From assembly GCF_900108875.1 (NCBI RefSeq), contig NZ_FNYJ01000004.1, positions 34,681 through 98,680 of the forward strand: 64,000 nt of DNA, given 5' to 3'. The DNA comes from Pseudomonas sp. NFR16 (GTDB taxonomy: Bacteria > Pseudomonadota > Gammaproteobacteria > Pseudomonadales > Pseudomonadaceae). Made by a program: the position numbers and the translations under genes. Below, piece after piece: positions 20,296 to 36,187 of this stretch (the stretch's first letter is position 1; each line of letters starts with the position of its first letter). The notes below the pieces were generated by a model that saw only the letters and a list, made by a program, of their open reading frames with translations, had not been told where the DNA came from and searched no databases.

Positions 20296-21639
20296 TCAGG
20301 CGCAAACTTCAGCGACCAGTTTTGCCAGTTCATCGGCATAGCCGGCGACCAGGGTTTCGTCCTCGCCTTCGACCATGACGCGCACCAGCGGCTCTGTCCC
20401 GGACTTGCGCAGCAATACGCGGCCGCGACCACCCATGGCCGCTGTCACGCGGGCGCAAGCCTCCTTGACCGCCGGATGCTCGACCGGATCGACCGAGCCG
20501 CCCTCGAAGCGGACATTGACCAGCACCTGCGGACACTTGCGCAGCCCCTGACGCGCCTGAGCCAGGCTCTCGCCCGTACGGCGCAGCGCGAGCAACACCT
20601 GCAGCGCGGCAATGATCGCATCGCCTGTGGTGGTGTGCTGGAAGCAGACAACGTGCCCGGAGTTCTCGCCGCCGACCTGCCAGTTACGCTCAAGCAACTC
20701 GGCGATGACGTAGCGATCGCCCACATTGGCCCGCACGAAAGGGATGTTCAGATCGGCAAGCGCCAACTCAAGACCCAAGTTACTCATGAGGGTCCCGACG
20801 ACGCCGCCCTGCAAGCGCCCGCGCTCGTGCAAGTCGCGCGCAATGATGTACAGCAACTCGTCACCGTCCACCACCGCGCCAGTATGATCGACCATCAGCA
20901 CGCGGTCGCCGTCGCCATCGAAACCGATGCCCAGATCAGCCTTCTCAGCAACGACAGCCGCCTGCAGCGCACTCATGTGCGTCGATCCGCAGTTGTCATT
21001 GATGTTCAGGCCGTTAGGCGCCGCGGACAGCACACCGACCTGCGCGCCCAGCTCGCGAAACACATTGGGCGCCACCTTGTACGTCGCGCCATGGGCGCAA
21101 TCGACAACCAGCTTGAGGCCCGCAAAATCGGTACTGGTGGGAACGCTGCTCTTGCAGAACTCGATGTAGCGACCCGCTGCGTCGTTGATACGCGAAACCT
21201 TGCCGAGCTTCTCCGATTCAGCGACCGTCATCGGCGTGTCCAGCAATTCTTCGATCATCATTTCGATCTCGTCCGGCAGCTTGGTGCCCTGCCCCGAGAA
21301 GAATTTGATGCCGTTGTCGTGATGCGGATTGTGCGAAGCACTGATGACGATGCCCGCTTCAGCGTGGAAAGTGCGTGTCAGGTAGGCAATGGCTGGCGTT
21401 GGCATCGGGCCAAGCAGCATCACGTCGGCACCGGCAGCCGAAAGACCTGCCTCCAGCGCAGATTCGAACATGTAGCCTGAAATACGCGTGTCCTTACCTA
21501 CCAGAATCCGGCAAGCGCCCATCTTGCGGAAAGCCATCCCCGCAGCCCATCCCAGCTTGAGCATGAAATCGGGAGTGATCGGGAATTGGCCTACACGACC
21601 GCGAATGCCGTCGGTTCCGAAATATTTCTTAGTGCTCAT
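20296..21639 (-). CDS. glmM: Phosphoglucosamine mutase
   Basis: The 447-residue enzyme converts glucosamine 6-phosphate to the 1-phosphate for cell-wall precursor synthesis. The phosphoserine is in [12 protein letters not shown], the metal loop is DGDGDR, and the phosphate-binding loop is [12 protein letters not shown] used the ATG at 21639 ([13 protein letters not shown]). It follows folP by 16 bases. Confidence 0.98.
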   Translation of the reverse strand: MSTKKYFGTDGIRGRVGQFPITPDFMLKLGWAAGMAFRKMGACRILVGKDTRISGYMFESALEAGLSAAGADVMLLGPMPTPAIAYLTRTFHAEAGIVISASHNPHHDNGIKFFSGQGTKLPDEIEMMIEELLDTPMTVAESEKLGKVSRINDAAGRYIEFCKSSVPTSTDFAGLKLVVDCAHGATYKVAPNVFRELGAQVGVLSAAPNGLNINDNCGSTHMSALQAAVVAEKADLGIGFDGDGDRVLMVDHTGAVVDGDELLYIIARDLHERGRLQGGVVGTLMSNLGLELALADLNIPFVRANVGDRYVIAELLERNWQVGGENSGHVVCFQHTTTGDAIIAALQVLLALRRTGESLAQARQGLRKCPQVLVNVRFEGGSVDPVEHPAVKEACARVTAAMGGRGRVLLRKSGTEPLVRVMVEGEDETLVAGYADELAKLVAEVCA

Positions 21640-21655
21640 GGGTGCTCCAGATTTC

Positions 21656-22507
21656 TTATTTTGCCGATTCAACAGCAGCAATCATGCGCACGACGTCGAC
21701 GGTTTCCGCCACATCATGCACACGTAAAATTCTTGCGCCCTTGATCATCGCCATCCCGGCCAGCGCAAGCGCTCCGTACAGGCGCTGATCAACCGGCTTG
21801 CCCAGCACTTTGCCGATCATGCTCTTGCGTGACACACCCACCAACAGCGGGCGGCCCAGTGCATGCAGCGCCTCCATATGCTTGAACAGGCTCAGGTTGT
21901 GCTCAAGGGTTTTGGCGAAGCCGTAGCCAGGGTCGAGAATGATCTTGTCAGCCGGAATGCCGGCTGCGACACATTGATCCATACGCGCCTGCAAAAAAGC
22001 GCTGACCTCCCCGACCAGATCATCGTAGTGGGGATCATTCTGCATGTCGGTCGGTTCGCCGCGCATGTGCATCAGGCACACCGGAAGCCCGGTGGCCACA
22101 GCAGCGTCGAGCGCGCCATCACGACGCAGTGACCGCACGTCATTGATGAGCCCCGCCCCCAGCCGAGCCGTTTCGCGAATGACCGCAGGCGTAGATGTGT
22201 CCACCGAAATGACCACGTCCAGCTCACGACTGATCGCTTCCACGATAGGCGCCACGCGCTCGAGCTCTTCCACGGGAGAAACGGCACGCGCGCCTGGGCG
22301 AGTGGACTCGCCACCCACATCGATCAGCGTCGCTCCAGCATGCACCATGGCTTCGGCATGGCTCAGCGCCAGGTCGCGCCTAGCGAAACGACCGCCATCA
22401 GAGAACGAATCAGGGGTGATGTTGAGAATTCCCATGACATGAGTCCGGGATAAATCAAGAACCCGGTTGCCGCAAGGCAACCGGGTTGGGTGAAGCACAG
22501 AAGTCAT
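21656..22507 (-). CDS. folP: Dihydropteroate synthase
   Basis: The 283-residue TIM-barrel enzyme joins p-aminobenzoate and dihydropterin pyrophosphate in folate synthesis and is the sulfonamide target. Signatures are [23 protein letters not shown] and SRKSMIG. It starts 8 bases after ftsH. A perfect 11-base-pair hairpin lies within its first codons. Confidence 0.97.
   Translation of the reverse strand: MTSVLHPTRLPCGNRVLDLSRTHVMGILNITPDSFSDGGRFARRDLALSHAEAMVHAGATLIDVGGESTRPGARAVSPVEELERVAPIVEAISRELDVVISVDTSTPAVIRETARLGAGLINDVRSLRRDGALDAAVATGLPVCLMHMRGEPTDMQNDPHYDDLVGEVSAFLQARMDQCVAAGIPADKIILDPGYGFAKTLEHNLSLFKHMEALHALGRPLLVGVSRKSMIGKVLGKPVDQRLYGALALAGMAMIKGARILRVHDVAETVDVVRMIAAVESAK
22461..22486 (-). 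promoter_or_regulatory. Perfect 11-bp hairpin inside the 5' end of folP
   Basis: ACCCGGTTGCC pairs fully with GGCAACCGGGT around four bases, at about codons 8-16 of folP. On the minus strand it continues TTCTTGATTTATCC, a weak U-rich tail. It could be an attenuator-like terminator after ftsH or a translation control element. Confidence 0.5.
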
Positions 22508-22515
22508 GTCAGCCC

Positions 22516-24435
22516 TTAGTGGTCAGCAGCTGGACCGCCGATCGGCGTTTCCGGACGCGGCCCGACAGGCGCGGTTGGTGTCCCGGAAGCTCCGGAACCC
22601 CCTTCCCAGTCACGCGGCTCGCGAGGTGTGCGGCCAGCCATGATGTCATCGATCTGCTCGGCGTCGATGGTTTCGTACTTCATCAGTGCGTCGGCCATCG
22701 CGTCCAGCTTGTCGCGATTGTCAGTAAGGATCTGCTTCGCGGTGCCGTAGCACTGGTCGATGATGCTGCGCACTTCGGAGTCGATCAGGCGCGCTGTGTC
22801 AGCGGACAGGCTGGCGTTTTGACCGCCACCGCCGCGGCCCAGGTAACCGCCATCCTCTTCTTCCGAATACATCAGCGGGCCGAGCTTCTCGGACAGGCCC
22901 CACTTGGTGACCATGTTCCGCGCAATCTGACTGGCACGCATAATGTCGTTGGACGCACCGGTGGTGACACCGTCAAAGCCCAGCGTCATCTCTTCTGCGA
23001 TACGACCGCCATAGAGCGAGCAGATTTGACTGATGAGCGCGCGCTTGGACAGGCTGTAGCGATCTTCTTCCGGCAGGAACATCGTCACACCCAGCGCACG
23101 ACCGCGCGGGATGATCGACACCTTGTACACCGGATCATGCTCAGGCACGACGCGACCGACGATCGCGTGACCGGCTTCGTGATAAGCGGTGTTCTGCTTC
23201 TCTTTCTCGGACATGACCATCGATTTGCGCTCAGCGCCCATCATGATCTTGTCTTTTGCCAGCTCGAACTCTTTCATCTCGACGATGCGTTTGCCCACGC
23301 GAGCAGCGAACAGCGAAGCTTCGTTGACCAGGTTGGCCAGGTCCGCACCGGAGAAACCAGGCGTACCACGTGCGATAACCGCAGCATTGACGTCGTCGCC
23401 CATTGGCACTTTACGCATGTGCACTTTGAGGATCTGCTCACGGCCACGGATGTCTGGCAGACCTACCACGACCTGACGGTCGAAACGGCCTGGACGCAGC
23501 AGCGCAGGGTCAAGCACGTCGGGACGGTTGGTCGCGGCGATGACGATGATGCCGTCATTCATCTCGAAGCCGTCCATCTCGACCAGCAACTGGTTCAGGG
23601 TCTGCTCACGCTCATCGTGACCACCGCCCATACCCGCGCCACGATGGCGGCCCACGGCGTCGATTTCGTCGATGAAGATGATGCAAGGCGCGTGCTTCTT
23701 GGCTTGCTCGAACATGTCACGAACGCGGCTCGCACCGACACCCACGAACATTTCGACGAAGTCAGAACCGGAAATGGTGAAAAACGGCACTTTGGCCTCA
23801 CCGGCAATGGCTTTTGCCAGCAAGGTTTTACCCGTGCCCGGAGGACCGACCATCAGCACACCGCGCGGAATACGACCGCCCAGACGCTGGAACTTGCCCG
23901 GGTCACGCAGAAATTCAACGAGCTCGCCGACTTCTTCTTTCGCTTCGTCGCAACCGGCCACGTCAGCCAGCGTGGTTTTCACCTGATCTTCGGAAAGCAG
24001 ACGCGCCTTGCTCTTGCCAAAACTCATCGGCCCGCCCTTGCCTCCAGCGCCGCCTTGCATCTGGCGCATGAAGAACATGAAAACAGCGATGATCACGAGA
24101 ATCGGAAAGCTGGCGACCAGCAACTGAGTCCAGATGCTCTGTTGTTCAGGCTGCTTGCCTTCAATGACGACGTTATTGTCGACCAGATCGCCAATCAGGC
24201 CGTTGTCCTGAATGGCAGGACGAATAGTCTTGAAGGTATCGCCGTCGCTGCGTTTGCCCGTGATGACGTAACCGTCAACGGCAACTTTCTCGACCTTGCC
24301 ATCCTTCACCTGCTGGATGAACTCGGAGTAGTTGAGGGTCTGCGGCTCGTTCGGGCTGGAGAAGTTGTTCATCACGGTCACCAGGACCGCAGCGATGATC
24401 AACCACAGGATCAAATTCTTTGCCATATCGTTCAA
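22516..24435 (-). CDS. ftsH: ATP-dependent zinc metalloprotease FtsH
   Basis: The 639-residue membrane AAA+ protease degrades misfolded membrane proteins and regulators. Two helices (about 5-23 and 104-122) flank a periplasmic domain. The AAA module has GPPGTGKT and FIDEIDAVG, and the protease site is HEAGH. I kept the TTG at 24435 because AGAGGG lies 7 bases before it; the ATG three codons on has poor spacing. In E. coli it lies with rlmE upstream and folP-glmM downstream, as here. Confidence 0.98.
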   Translation of the reverse strand: MNDMAKNLILWLIIAAVLVTVMNNFSSPNEPQTLNYSEFIQQVKDGKVEKVAVDGYVITGKRSDGDTFKTIRPAIQDNGLIGDLVDNNVVIEGKQPEQQSIWTQLLVASFPILVIIAVFMFFMRQMQGGAGGKGGPMSFGKSKARLLSEDQVKTTLADVAGCDEAKEEVGELVEFLRDPGKFQRLGGRIPRGVLMVGPPGTGKTLLAKAIAGEAKVPFFTISGSDFVEMFVGVGASRVRDMFEQAKKHAPCIIFIDEIDAVGRHRGAGMGGGHDEREQTLNQLLVEMDGFEMNDGIIVIAATNRPDVLDPALLRPGRFDRQVVVGLPDIRGREQILKVHMRKVPMGDDVNAAVIARGTPGFSGADLANLVNEASLFAARVGKRIVEMKEFELAKDKIMMGAERKSMVMSEKEKQNTAYHEAGHAIVGRVVPEHDPVYKVSIIPRGRALGVTMFLPEEDRYSLSKRALISQICSLYGGRIAEEMTLGFDGVTTGASNDIMRASQIARNMVTKWGLSEKLGPLMYSEEEDGGYLGRGGGGQNASLSADTARLIDSEVRSIIDQCYGTAKQILTDNRDKLDAMADALMKYETIDAEQIDDIMAGRTPREPRDWEGGSGASGTPTAPVGPRPETPIGGPAADH

Positions 24436-24613
24436 TTAGCTACCCTCTGAAGCAAGCTCCACGCTGGAGCGTGCCTCGCATGATATTCACCGGCCTAACT
24501 TACTACAGATCCTACAGGCGTGGCAGGCGGCGTCTGTAACCCTTTGTGAAACTTTGACTACAAGATGTTCGTTACGCTTCATGAATAAAGCCATTTGAAA
24601 AAAGCTATTGCCT

Positions 24614-25264
24614 TTACTCAAAGTCGCTCGGTGCTTCGTAACCGCCCTTGAAACCCCGGCCCAGCAGGTACTGCTCACGGGACCGATCGCGGGAGGACAG
24701 AGGCTTGCGCATCTGTACCTTGTCGAACATTTTGCGAACCTCCTTGTGGTACACATCAAAGCCTTCACCCTGGAAGACCTTGATCAGAAAATCACCACCC
24801 GGACGCAGGACCCGACCCGCCAGGTCGAGCGCCAACTCACAAAGGAACATGGCGCGTGGCATATCCACAGCGCTCAATCCACTCATATTGGGGGCCATAT
24901 CAGAAATCACAAGGTCTACTTGTGTATTACCGATCGCCGCCAGGATCTGCTTGAACACCTCATCTTCTGTGAAATCCCCTTGAATAAAGGTCACATCGGG
25001 AATGCTGTCCATTTCCAGAATGTCGGATGCGATCAGGCGACCTTGACCACCAATCAGACGACTGGTCACCTGAGACCAGCCACCGGGCGCCGCGCCGAGG
25101 TCGACCACGGTCATGCCCGGACGGATCAGGCGGTCCTTTTCCTGAATCTCGAGAAGCTTGTAACTCGCTCGCGAGCGATAGCCATCCTTTTGCGCCTGTT
25201 TGACGAAAGGATCGTTGAAATGCTCTCTCAGCCAGTTATGGCTGCTCTTGGAACGCTGGGCCAC
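24614..25264 (-). CDS. rlmE: 23S rRNA 2'-O-ribose U2552 methyltransferase
   Basis: The 216-residue SAM-dependent enzyme (FtsJ/RrmJ) methylates U2552 in the A loop of 23S rRNA. The SAM motif is [12 protein letters not shown], and the catalytic K-D-K residues lie in RASYKL, SDMAPN and IKVFQG. The GTG start at 25264 follows GAGGTGCCCC. It precedes ftsH and diverges from the CRM-domain gene. Confidence 0.97.
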   Translation of the reverse strand: MAQRSKSSHNWLREHFNDPFVKQAQKDGYRSRASYKLLEIQEKDRLIRPGMTVVDLGAAPGGWSQVTSRLIGGQGRLIASDILEMDSIPDVTFIQGDFTEDEVFKQILAAIGNTQVDLVISDMAPNMSGLSAVDMPRAMFLCELALDLAGRVLRPGGDFLIKVFQGEGFDVYHKEVRKMFDKVQMRKPLSSRDRSREQYLLGRGFKGGYEAPSDFE

Positions 25265-25366
25265 GGGGCACCTCGATGATATGCGTCGTGATTAACTGGG
25301 CGGAGCCACGGGGCCTCGGGTAAAATGGCCACCAATTTTACAGAATCAGACGAAAAGGGTCAGATT

Positions 25367-25675
25367 ATGCCGCTCAATAACGAGCAGAAGAAACAATACA
25401 AATCCATTGGACATGACCTGAAGCCGGTCCTGATGGTAGCTGGCAATGGCCTGAGCGAAGGCGTTCTGGCCGAGCTGGACCGCGCTTTGGTGGATCATGA
25501 ACTGATCAAGGTTCAGATCAAGCTGGAAGACCGCGACGAGCGCCGCGCCGTGATCGAAGAACTGTGCAAGCAAGGGCGTGCGGAACTGGTGCAGACCATC
25601 GGCAAGATGGCGCTGATCTACCGCAAAAACCCACAGCCGAACAAACAGCTGTCCAACATACACCGCTACAAATAA
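25367..25675 (+). CDS. yhbY: CRM-domain ribosome-assembly protein (YhbY family)
   Basis: The 102-residue protein has one CRM RNA-binding domain with GNGLSEGVLAELDRAL and the KVQIKL segment. YhbY associates with pre-50S particles. The start is the ATG at 25367, preceded by AAAAGGG. It is divergent from rlmE with about 100 bases between, the conserved arrangement. Confidence 0.95.
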   Translation: MPLNNEQKKQYKSIGHDLKPVLMVAGNGLSEGVLAELDRALVDHELIKVQIKLEDRDERRAVIEELCKQGRAELVQTIGKMALIYRKNPQPNKQLSNIHRYK

Positions 25676-25686
25676 TGACGATACCC

Positions 25687-25713
25687 GTCAGCGGCGCGGT
25701 TTACGCGCCCTGA
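25687..25713. terminator. Hairpin between convergent yhbY and greA
   Basis: GTCAG-GGCGCG pairs with CGCGCC-CTGAC around GTTTA, with one unpaired or mismatched position. It lies 12 bases after yhbY. There is no clear T-run. A second GC-rich hairpin lies at 25771-25802 next to the greA stop. Confidence 0.5.
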
Positions 25714-25809
25714 CAGGAACCGACCGACGACAAGAAGCATCACTACTGCCCCTTCCCGCCGAACCGGGTCGCCGGAAGTCATCCCGAGGGACGACCTCCG
25801 GCACATCGA

Positions 25810-26288
25810 TCAGATGTGCTTGACCTCGACAATCTCGTACTCGATCACACCGCTTGGCGTTTTCACGGCCACGACATCGCCTTCTTCTTTGGCGATCAGC
25901 GCGCGAGCGATCGGCGAGCCGACGGAGATCTTGCCCGACTTGATGTCGGCTTCATCCTCACCAACGATCTGATAGGTCACGCTTTCGTCGGTTTCGACGT
26001 TAGCAATCTCTACCGTGGACCCGAAAATCACCTTGCCGGTGTGAGGAATCGTGGTGACGTCAATGATGACGGCATTCTGCATGCGGCCTTCGATGTCGCG
26101 GATCCGCGCCTCGACCATGCCTTGCTCCTCGCGGGCAGCATGGTATTCGGCGTTTTCCTTCAGATCACCCAGCTCACGCGCTTCACCGATTGCCTGACTC
26201 AAGCGCGGACGCTCGACCTTGCTCAGGTGGTGCAGTTCTTCTTCCAGGGCGCGAGCGCCCTGAACGGTCATTGGATATTTGGTAATGC

Positions 26289-26292
<4 letters not shown>
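25810..26292 (-). CDS. greA: Transcription elongation factor GreA
   Basis: The 160-residue factor enters the RNA polymerase secondary channel and stimulates cleavage of backtracked RNA. An N-terminal coiled coil (about 10-77, with acidic tip residues near [11 protein letters not shown]) is followed by the FKBP-like C-terminal domain. The ATG overlaps the carB stop by 4 bases, so it is coupled to carAB. Confidence 0.97.
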
Positions 26293-29510
<3,218 letters not shown>

Positions 29511-29635
29511 GGGTTGTCACTCGAATCCTATGTCAGTCGGCAAGCCGTCTTGAACATTCTCTGAGGTGCCGGGCGCGGGGTCGGACGTGTCCGGCGCGCC
29601 GCGTGCACCTGCTCGCTACAGTCGCAAGTCGCCGA

Positions 29636-30772
29636 TTAGCGGCGCTTGGCCATGGCTGTGATGAAGCGATCAAACAGCGGCGCGACGTCGTTGGGGCCCG
29701 GGCTCGCCTCAGGGTGACCCTGGAAGCTGAAAGCGTCCTTGTCGGTACGCTCGATGCCTTGCAGGGTGCCGTCGAACAGCGATTTGTGGATCGCGCGCAC
29801 ATTGCCTGGCAGGGTTGCTTCGTCCACCGCAAAACCATGGTTCTGACTGGTGATCATGACAACACCGGAATCCAGATCCTGCACCGGGTGGTTGGCACCA
29901 TGGTGGCCATGACCCATCTTGACGGTTTTGGCACCGGACGCGAGGGCCAGCAGTTGATGACCCAGGCAGATGCCGAAGACCGGAATCTCGGTCTGCAGCA
30001 CGTCCTTGATCGCCTGAATCGCGTAGTCGCAAGGCTCCGGATCGCCAGGGCCGTTGGACAGGAACACGCCATCGGGGTTGAGGGCGAGCACTTCACTGGC
30101 CGGCGTCTGGGCAGGCACCACGGTCACGCGGCAGCCGCGCTCGACAAGCATGCGCAGGATGTTGGTCTTGACGCCGTAGTCGTAGGCCACGACGTTGTAC
30201 GGCAGATCGCCTGCCGCCAGTTCCGGGTGACTGTCGGTCTTCAGGCTCCAGACGCTGGAGCGCCACTCGTAGGTTTCCTTGGTGCTGACTTCTTTGGCGA
30301 GGTCCATGCCTTTCAGGCCTGGGAAGCCGCGGGCTGCGGCGATGGCCGCTTCTTCCGAAATGTCGTCACCGGCCATGATGCAGCCGTTCTGCGCGCCTTT
30401 CTCACGCAGAATGCGGGTCAGGCGACGCGTGTCGATGCCAGCGATGGCGACGACATTGTTGGCTTTCAGATAATCATCCAGGGACATCTTGTTGCGCCAG
30501 TTGCTCGCCACCAGAGGCAGGTCGCGAATGACCAGGCCCGCCGACCATACGCGGTCGGATTCGGCGTCTTCCGGCGTGGTGCCGGTGTTGCCGATGTGAG
30601 GGTAAGTCAGGGTGACGATTTGCTGGGCATAGGAAGGATCGGTAAGGATTTCCTGATAGCCGGTCATTGCGGTGTTGAACACCACCTCACCAACGGTCTG
30701 GCCGTCGGCTCCAATGGCTTCGCCGCGAAAAATGCTGCCATCAGCAAGGGCGAGTATGGCTGGCTTAGTCAA
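29636..30772 (-). CDS. carA: Carbamoyl-phosphate synthase small subunit
   Basis: The 378-residue glutamine amidotransferase subunit supplies ammonia to CarB. The nucleophile is in [13 protein letters not shown], and the catalytic H-x-E is in [12 protein letters not shown] chose the TTG at 30772 because GGGAGG stands five bases before it and the product then begins [12 protein letters not shown] as in relatives. Upstream in-frame codons run into the terminator at 30817-30858. Confidence 0.97.
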   Translation of the reverse strand: MTKPAILALADGSIFRGEAIGADGQTVGEVVFNTAMTGYQEILTDPSYAQQIVTLTYPHIGNTGTTPEDAESDRVWSAGLVIRDLPLVASNWRNKMSLDDYLKANNVVAIAGIDTRRLTRILREKGAQNGCIMAGDDISEEAAIAAARGFPGLKGMDLAKEVSTKETYEWRSSVWSLKTDSHPELAAGDLPYNVVAYDYGVKTNILRMLVERGCRVTVVPAQTPASEVLALNPDGVFLSNGPGDPEPCDYAIQAIKDVLQTEIPVFGICLGHQLLALASGAKTVKMGHGHHGANHPVQDLDSGVVMITSQNHGFAVDEATLPGNVRAIHKSLFDGTLQGIERTDKDAFSFQGHPEASPGPNDVAPLFDRFITAMAKRR

Positions 30773-30816
30773 GAAGACCTCCCGTAATAAAGCCTGAAAG
30801 GGCGATCGCAGGTTGT

Positions 30817-30858
30817 AAAAAAGCGGAATGACGTATAGACACGTCACCCCGCTTTTTT
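30817..30858 (-). terminator. Terminator between dapB and carA
   Basis: An AAAAAAGCGG arm pairs with CCGCTTTTTT, and the inner TGACGT pairs with ACGTCA. On the minus strand the stem ends in a T-run 45 bases before the carA start. It ends dapB transcripts or acts as a carAB attenuator. Confidence 0.75.
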
Positions 30859-30876
30859 AATCGAATTATCTGCGCG

Positions 30877-30897
30877 CTTTTAGTGGACACACTAAAG
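30877..30897. promoter_or_regulatory. Inverted repeat TTTAGTG-N4-CACTAAA
   Basis: The seven-base arms are perfect and lie about 110 bases before carA, on the dapB side of the terminator. It is a candidate operator in the carAB promoter region. The regulator is unknown. Confidence 0.35.
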
Positions 30898-31052
30898 CTG
30901 TAGCTTACAGAAAAAGGCTTTTTTAATCCACCGCTAAAACGCCTTGAAGGCAGAGGAATGCGACAGGACATCGCGCGGCGGGTCAAAACTGCGGGCAGGA
31001 TACAGGGAAAACAGCTGTTCCGCCCGCATTGTCACGGGTTCAACTACGCCAA

Positions 31053-32997
<1,945 letters not shown>

Positions 32998-33321
32998 AAG
33001 TTTTCTGCACTCTTGAGGACGCCCGGCATAACCCTCCTGAGTTTGCCGAACTCGTTGAGCCCCTTTCAGGCCCGGACCCAACTCACGTCAATTCAACGAT
33101 CCTGGTCTTGGTTCAACGGCCTTCGATCGACCGAGGAAAGCGGCAGAACAAGCCGGATTGCAGGAGCATCCGCCTTTGCCACACAGCCCGCGAAGACACC
33201 CTCGCGCAGCTTGAAAATTCGGGTGTTCCAGACACGTCAACGCGGGAGCAAGCTCCCGCGCGGCGACATCCTACCAGCGACCGCTCGAAAGCGGTCAACC
33301 GGCGATCAAGTGAGCCTGCGC
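32998..33321. other. 324-base dnaK-dnaJ spacer
   Basis: No gene is seen. It holds the palindromic REP-like hairpin at 33241-33260. No convincing sigma-32 promoter was found next to dnaJ, so dnaJ probably depends on readthrough from dnaK. Confidence 0.5.
33241..33260. repeat. REP-like palindrome between dnaK and dnaJ
   Basis: The sequence CGCGGGAGCAAGCTCCCGCG is a near-perfect hairpin and matches the GCGGGAGCAAGCTCCC core of Pseudomonas REP elements. It may reduce or stabilise dnaK transcripts relative to dnaJ. Confidence 0.6.
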
Positions 33322-35238
33322 TTACTTGTTGTCTTTGACTTCTTCGAACTCAGCATCGACGACGTCGTCGGCCTTGTGCTCTTCCTGAGCAGGCTGAGCG
33401 CCGGCTTCAGGTTTTTCAGCCTGCTCGGCGTACATCTTCTGAGCGACCGGAGCGGAGACTTTCGACAGCTCTTCGACCTTGGCGTCGATCGCAGCCTTGT
33501 CATCGCCTTTCACAGCGGTTTCCAGCGCGACGACAGCAGCTTCGATCGCAGTCTTCTCTTCAGCGGTGACCTTGTCACCCGCGTCAGCGACCATCTTGCG
33601 AGTCGAGTGAACCAGCGCATCACCCTGGTTACGGGCAGACGCCAGTTCTTCGAACTTGCGGTCTTCGTCAGCGTTGGTTTCAGCGTCGCGAATCATCTGC
33701 TGAATTTCTTCCTCGGACAGACCGGAGTTGGCCTTGATCACGATCGACTGAGTCTTGCCGGTTGCCTTGTCTTTCGCGCCGACGTGCAGGATGCCGTTGG
33801 CGTCGATGTCGAAGGTCACTTCGATCTGAGGCACGCCGCGTGGAGCCGGTGGAATCTCGGCCAGGTCGAATTTACCCAGCGACTTGTTCTGTGCAGCTTG
33901 CTTGCGCTCGCCTTGCAGAACATGAATGGTCACAGCGCTCTGGTTGTCATCGGCAGTCGAAAACACCTGGGATTTCTTGGTAGGAATCGTGGTGTTTTTC
34001 TCGATCAGCGCAGTCATCACGCCGCCCATGGTTTCGATACCCAGGGTCAGCGGGCTGACGTCCAGCAGCAGAACGTCTTTCACGTCGCCGGCCAGAACCG
34101 CGCCCTGGATGGCAGCACCCATTGCAACCGCTTCGTCCGGGTTGACGTCCTTACGGGCTTCTTTGCCGAAGAACTCGGTGACTTTCTGCTGAACCAGCGG
34201 CATACGAGTCTGACCACCGACCAGGATCACGTCGTTGATCTTGCTGATGTCGATACCGGCATCTTTCAGCGCAATGCGGCAAGGCTCGATGGTGCGCTGA
34301 ACCAGGTCTTCAACCAGCGATTCCAGTTTGGCGCGGGAGATCTTCACGTTCAGGTGCTTAGGACCGGTAGCGTCTGCAGTGATGTACGGCAGGTTAACGT
34401 CGGTCTGCAGGCTGGAAGACAGCTCGATCTTGGCTTTTTCGGCAGCTTCTTTCAGGCGCTGCATCGCCAGCGGGTCACCTTTGAGGTTCATGCCGCTTTC
34501 TTTCTTGAATTCGTCAACGAGGTAGTCGATCAGACGAATGTCGAAGTCTTCACCACCCAGGAAGGTGTCGCCGTTGGTGGCCAACACTTCGAACTGGTGC
34601 TCGCCATCGACTTCGGCGATTTCGATGACCGAAACGTCGAAAGTACCGCCACCCAGGTCATAAACGATGACAGTGTGGTCGCCTTTGGCTTTATCCATAC
34701 CGTAGGCCAGTGCGGCTGCGGTCGGTTCGTTGATGATACGTTTTACGTCCAGACCGGCGATGCGGCCGGCGTCTTTGGTAGCCTGACGCTGGCTGTCGTT
34801 GAAGTAGGCCGGAACGGTGATGACCGCTTCGGTCACGGTCTCGCCCAAGTAGTCTTCTGCGGTTTTCTTCATCTTCTTCAGGATTTCAGCGGAAATCTGA
34901 GGAGGCGACATTTTCTGGCCGTTCACTTCAACCCAGGCGTCACCGTTGTCAGCCTTGGCGATTTTGTAAGGCACCATCTTGATGTCTTTCTGTACGACTT
35001 CTTCTTCGAAGCGACGACCGATCAGACGCTTCACCGCGTACAGGGTGTTGTGCGGGTTGGTGACTGCCTGACGCTTGGCCGACTGACCGACGAGGATTTC
35101 GCCGTCGTTGGCGTAAGCGATGATCGAAGGGGTGGTACGCGCGCCTTCGGCGTTCTCGATAACCTTGACGTTACCGTTTTCCAGAATGGAGACGCAGGAG
35201 TTGGTGGTCCCCAGGTCGATACCGATAATCTTGCCCAT
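33322..35238 (-). CDS. dnaK: Chaperone DnaK (Hsp70)
   Basis: The 638-residue Hsp70 has an ATPase domain (1-385; [21 protein letters not shown]), a linker with [13 protein letters not shown], a substrate-binding domain and a lid ending in the EEVKDNK tail. Full length. The start at 35238 follows GGGAGAG. A sigma-32 promoter lies between grpE and dnaK. Confidence 0.98.
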   Translation of the reverse strand: MGKIIGIDLGTTNSCVSILENGNVKVIENAEGARTTPSIIAYANDGEILVGQSAKRQAVTNPHNTLYAVKRLIGRRFEEEVVQKDIKMVPYKIAKADNGDAWVEVNGQKMSPPQISAEILKKMKKTAEDYLGETVTEAVITVPAYFNDSQRQATKDAGRIAGLDVKRIINEPTAAALAYGMDKAKGDHTVIVYDLGGGTFDVSVIEIAEVDGEHQFEVLATNGDTFLGGEDFDIRLIDYLVDEFKKESGMNLKGDPLAMQRLKEAAEKAKIELSSSLQTDVNLPYITADATGPKHLNVKISRAKLESLVEDLVQRTIEPCRIALKDAGIDISKINDVILVGGQTRMPLVQQKVTEFFGKEARKDVNPDEAVAMGAAIQGAVLAGDVKDVLLLDVSPLTLGIETMGGVMTALIEKNTTIPTKKSQVFSTADDNQSAVTIHVLQGERKQAAQNKSLGKFDLAEIPPAPRGVPQIEVTFDIDANGILHVGAKDKATGKTQSIVIKANSGLSEEEIQQMIRDAETNADEDRKFEELASARNQGDALVHSTRKMVADAGDKVTAEEKTAIEAAVVALETAVKGDDKAAIDAKVEELSKVSAPVAQKMYAEQAEKPEAGAQPAQEEHKADDVVDAEFEEVKDNK

Positions 35239-35318
35239 GTTTTGACTCTCCCGAAACTTTGAATTTGGTTGCCGCAACTGCGTTTACAAATTGCGGTAAT
35301 TCTTTAAACCATGGCCCT

Positions 35319-35347
35319 TAGATGGGGCCCGCTCAGCTGATTTCAAG
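35319..35347 (-). promoter_or_regulatory. Sigma-32 heat-shock promoter of dnaK
   Basis: On the minus strand CTTGAAA, then 14 bases, then CCCATCTA matches the RpoH consensus very well. The -35 box overlaps the grpE stop codon. It gives dnaK a start independent of grpE. Confidence 0.8.
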
Positions 35348-35909
35348 CCTGCTCGTCAATTGACGGTGTAACAGGCGACGGTGCCTTGCTGACCACGACC
35401 ATGGCCGGGCGCAGCAGACGACCGTTAAGCTGATAACCCTTCTGAAACACCTTCAGAACGCTGTTCGGCTCCACGTCCGCGCTTTCCTGCATCGCCATCG
35501 CCTGATGATGCTCGGCGTTGAACGGCTGGCCGTGCGGGTCGATGGCTTCCAGATTGAAACGCTTGAGGGTGTCGTTGAACATTTTCAGCGTCAGCTCGAT
35601 GCCTTCACGCATCGGGCGGATGCTCTCGTCATCCGGGTTGGACAGGTCCAGACCACGCTCCAGGCTGTCGATGATCGGCAGCAGGTCGCCGGCAAATTTC
35701 TCCAGCGCGAATTTGTGGGCTTTCTCTACGTCCTGTTCTGCACGGCGGCGGACGTTCTGCAGATCCGCAGCGACACGCAGGGACTGGTCCTGCGCTGCAG
35801 CCAGTTGCTCTTCCAGCACTTGCACACGAGTTGCCAAATCCTCACCGGAGGTCGCCGCGTCGCCAGCCTGATCCTGAGCCTGCGTGTCCGGGTTCTGTTC
35901 GTCAGCCAT
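35343..35909 (-). CDS. grpE: Nucleotide exchange factor GrpE
   Basis: The 188-residue protein releases ADP from DnaK. It has an acidic N-terminal tail, a long coiled coil (about 28-75) and the beta domain with RPAMVVVSK. The ATG at 35909 follows GAAGGAGAG. It is the first gene of the grpE-dnaK-dnaJ chaperone run. Confidence 0.97.
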   Translation of the reverse strand: MADEQNPDTQAQDQAGDAATSGEDLATRVQVLEEQLAAAQDQSLRVAADLQNVRRRAEQDVEKAHKFALEKFAGDLLPIIDSLERGLDLSNPDDESIRPMREGIELTLKMFNDTLKRFNLEAIDPHGQPFNAEHHQAMAMQESADVEPNSVLKVFQKGYQLNGRLLRPAMVVVSKAPSPVTPSIDEQA

Positions 35910-35960
35910 AGTTCTCTCCTTCTAATTACGTCCGTGAGCTCAACTCACGCTTCTGCCCGG

Positions 35961-35990
35961 CTATATGGGGCCGTAATTTTCGGCTTCAAG
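35961..35990 (-). promoter_or_regulatory. Sigma-32 heat-shock promoter of grpE
   Basis: On the minus strand CTTGAAG, then 14 bases, then CCCATATAG matches the RpoH consensus. The start site would be near 35953, giving a leader of about 45 bases. Confidence 0.8.
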
Positions 35991-36187
35991 GGGTTTTGAT
36001 GCAGGATGAGGCGAATGACCCCACAAATTTTCCGCCATGACCGGATTTCCAAGCCTGGCGGTGTACAGACAGTGCACTTGCGCAGAAAACAGCCAACCGC
36101 CCGTCAAATCGAGCCGGACCGGGGCATTGTCAGGCGTGAGCGAAACACTGTATAAATAACCAGACAAATCGTTTGGGAGCCGCCCTA

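Noticed and set aside
24457-24472. Hairpin GCTCCACGCTGGAGC upstream of ftsH
   Set aside because: Short stem with no T-run; position gives no clear role.
25771-25802. GC-rich hairpin next to the greA stop
   Set aside because: Imperfect stem without T-run; listed only as a note with the yhbY-greA hairpin.
33013-35262. 749-codon open frame antisense to dnaK
   Set aside because: Shadow frame of dnaK.
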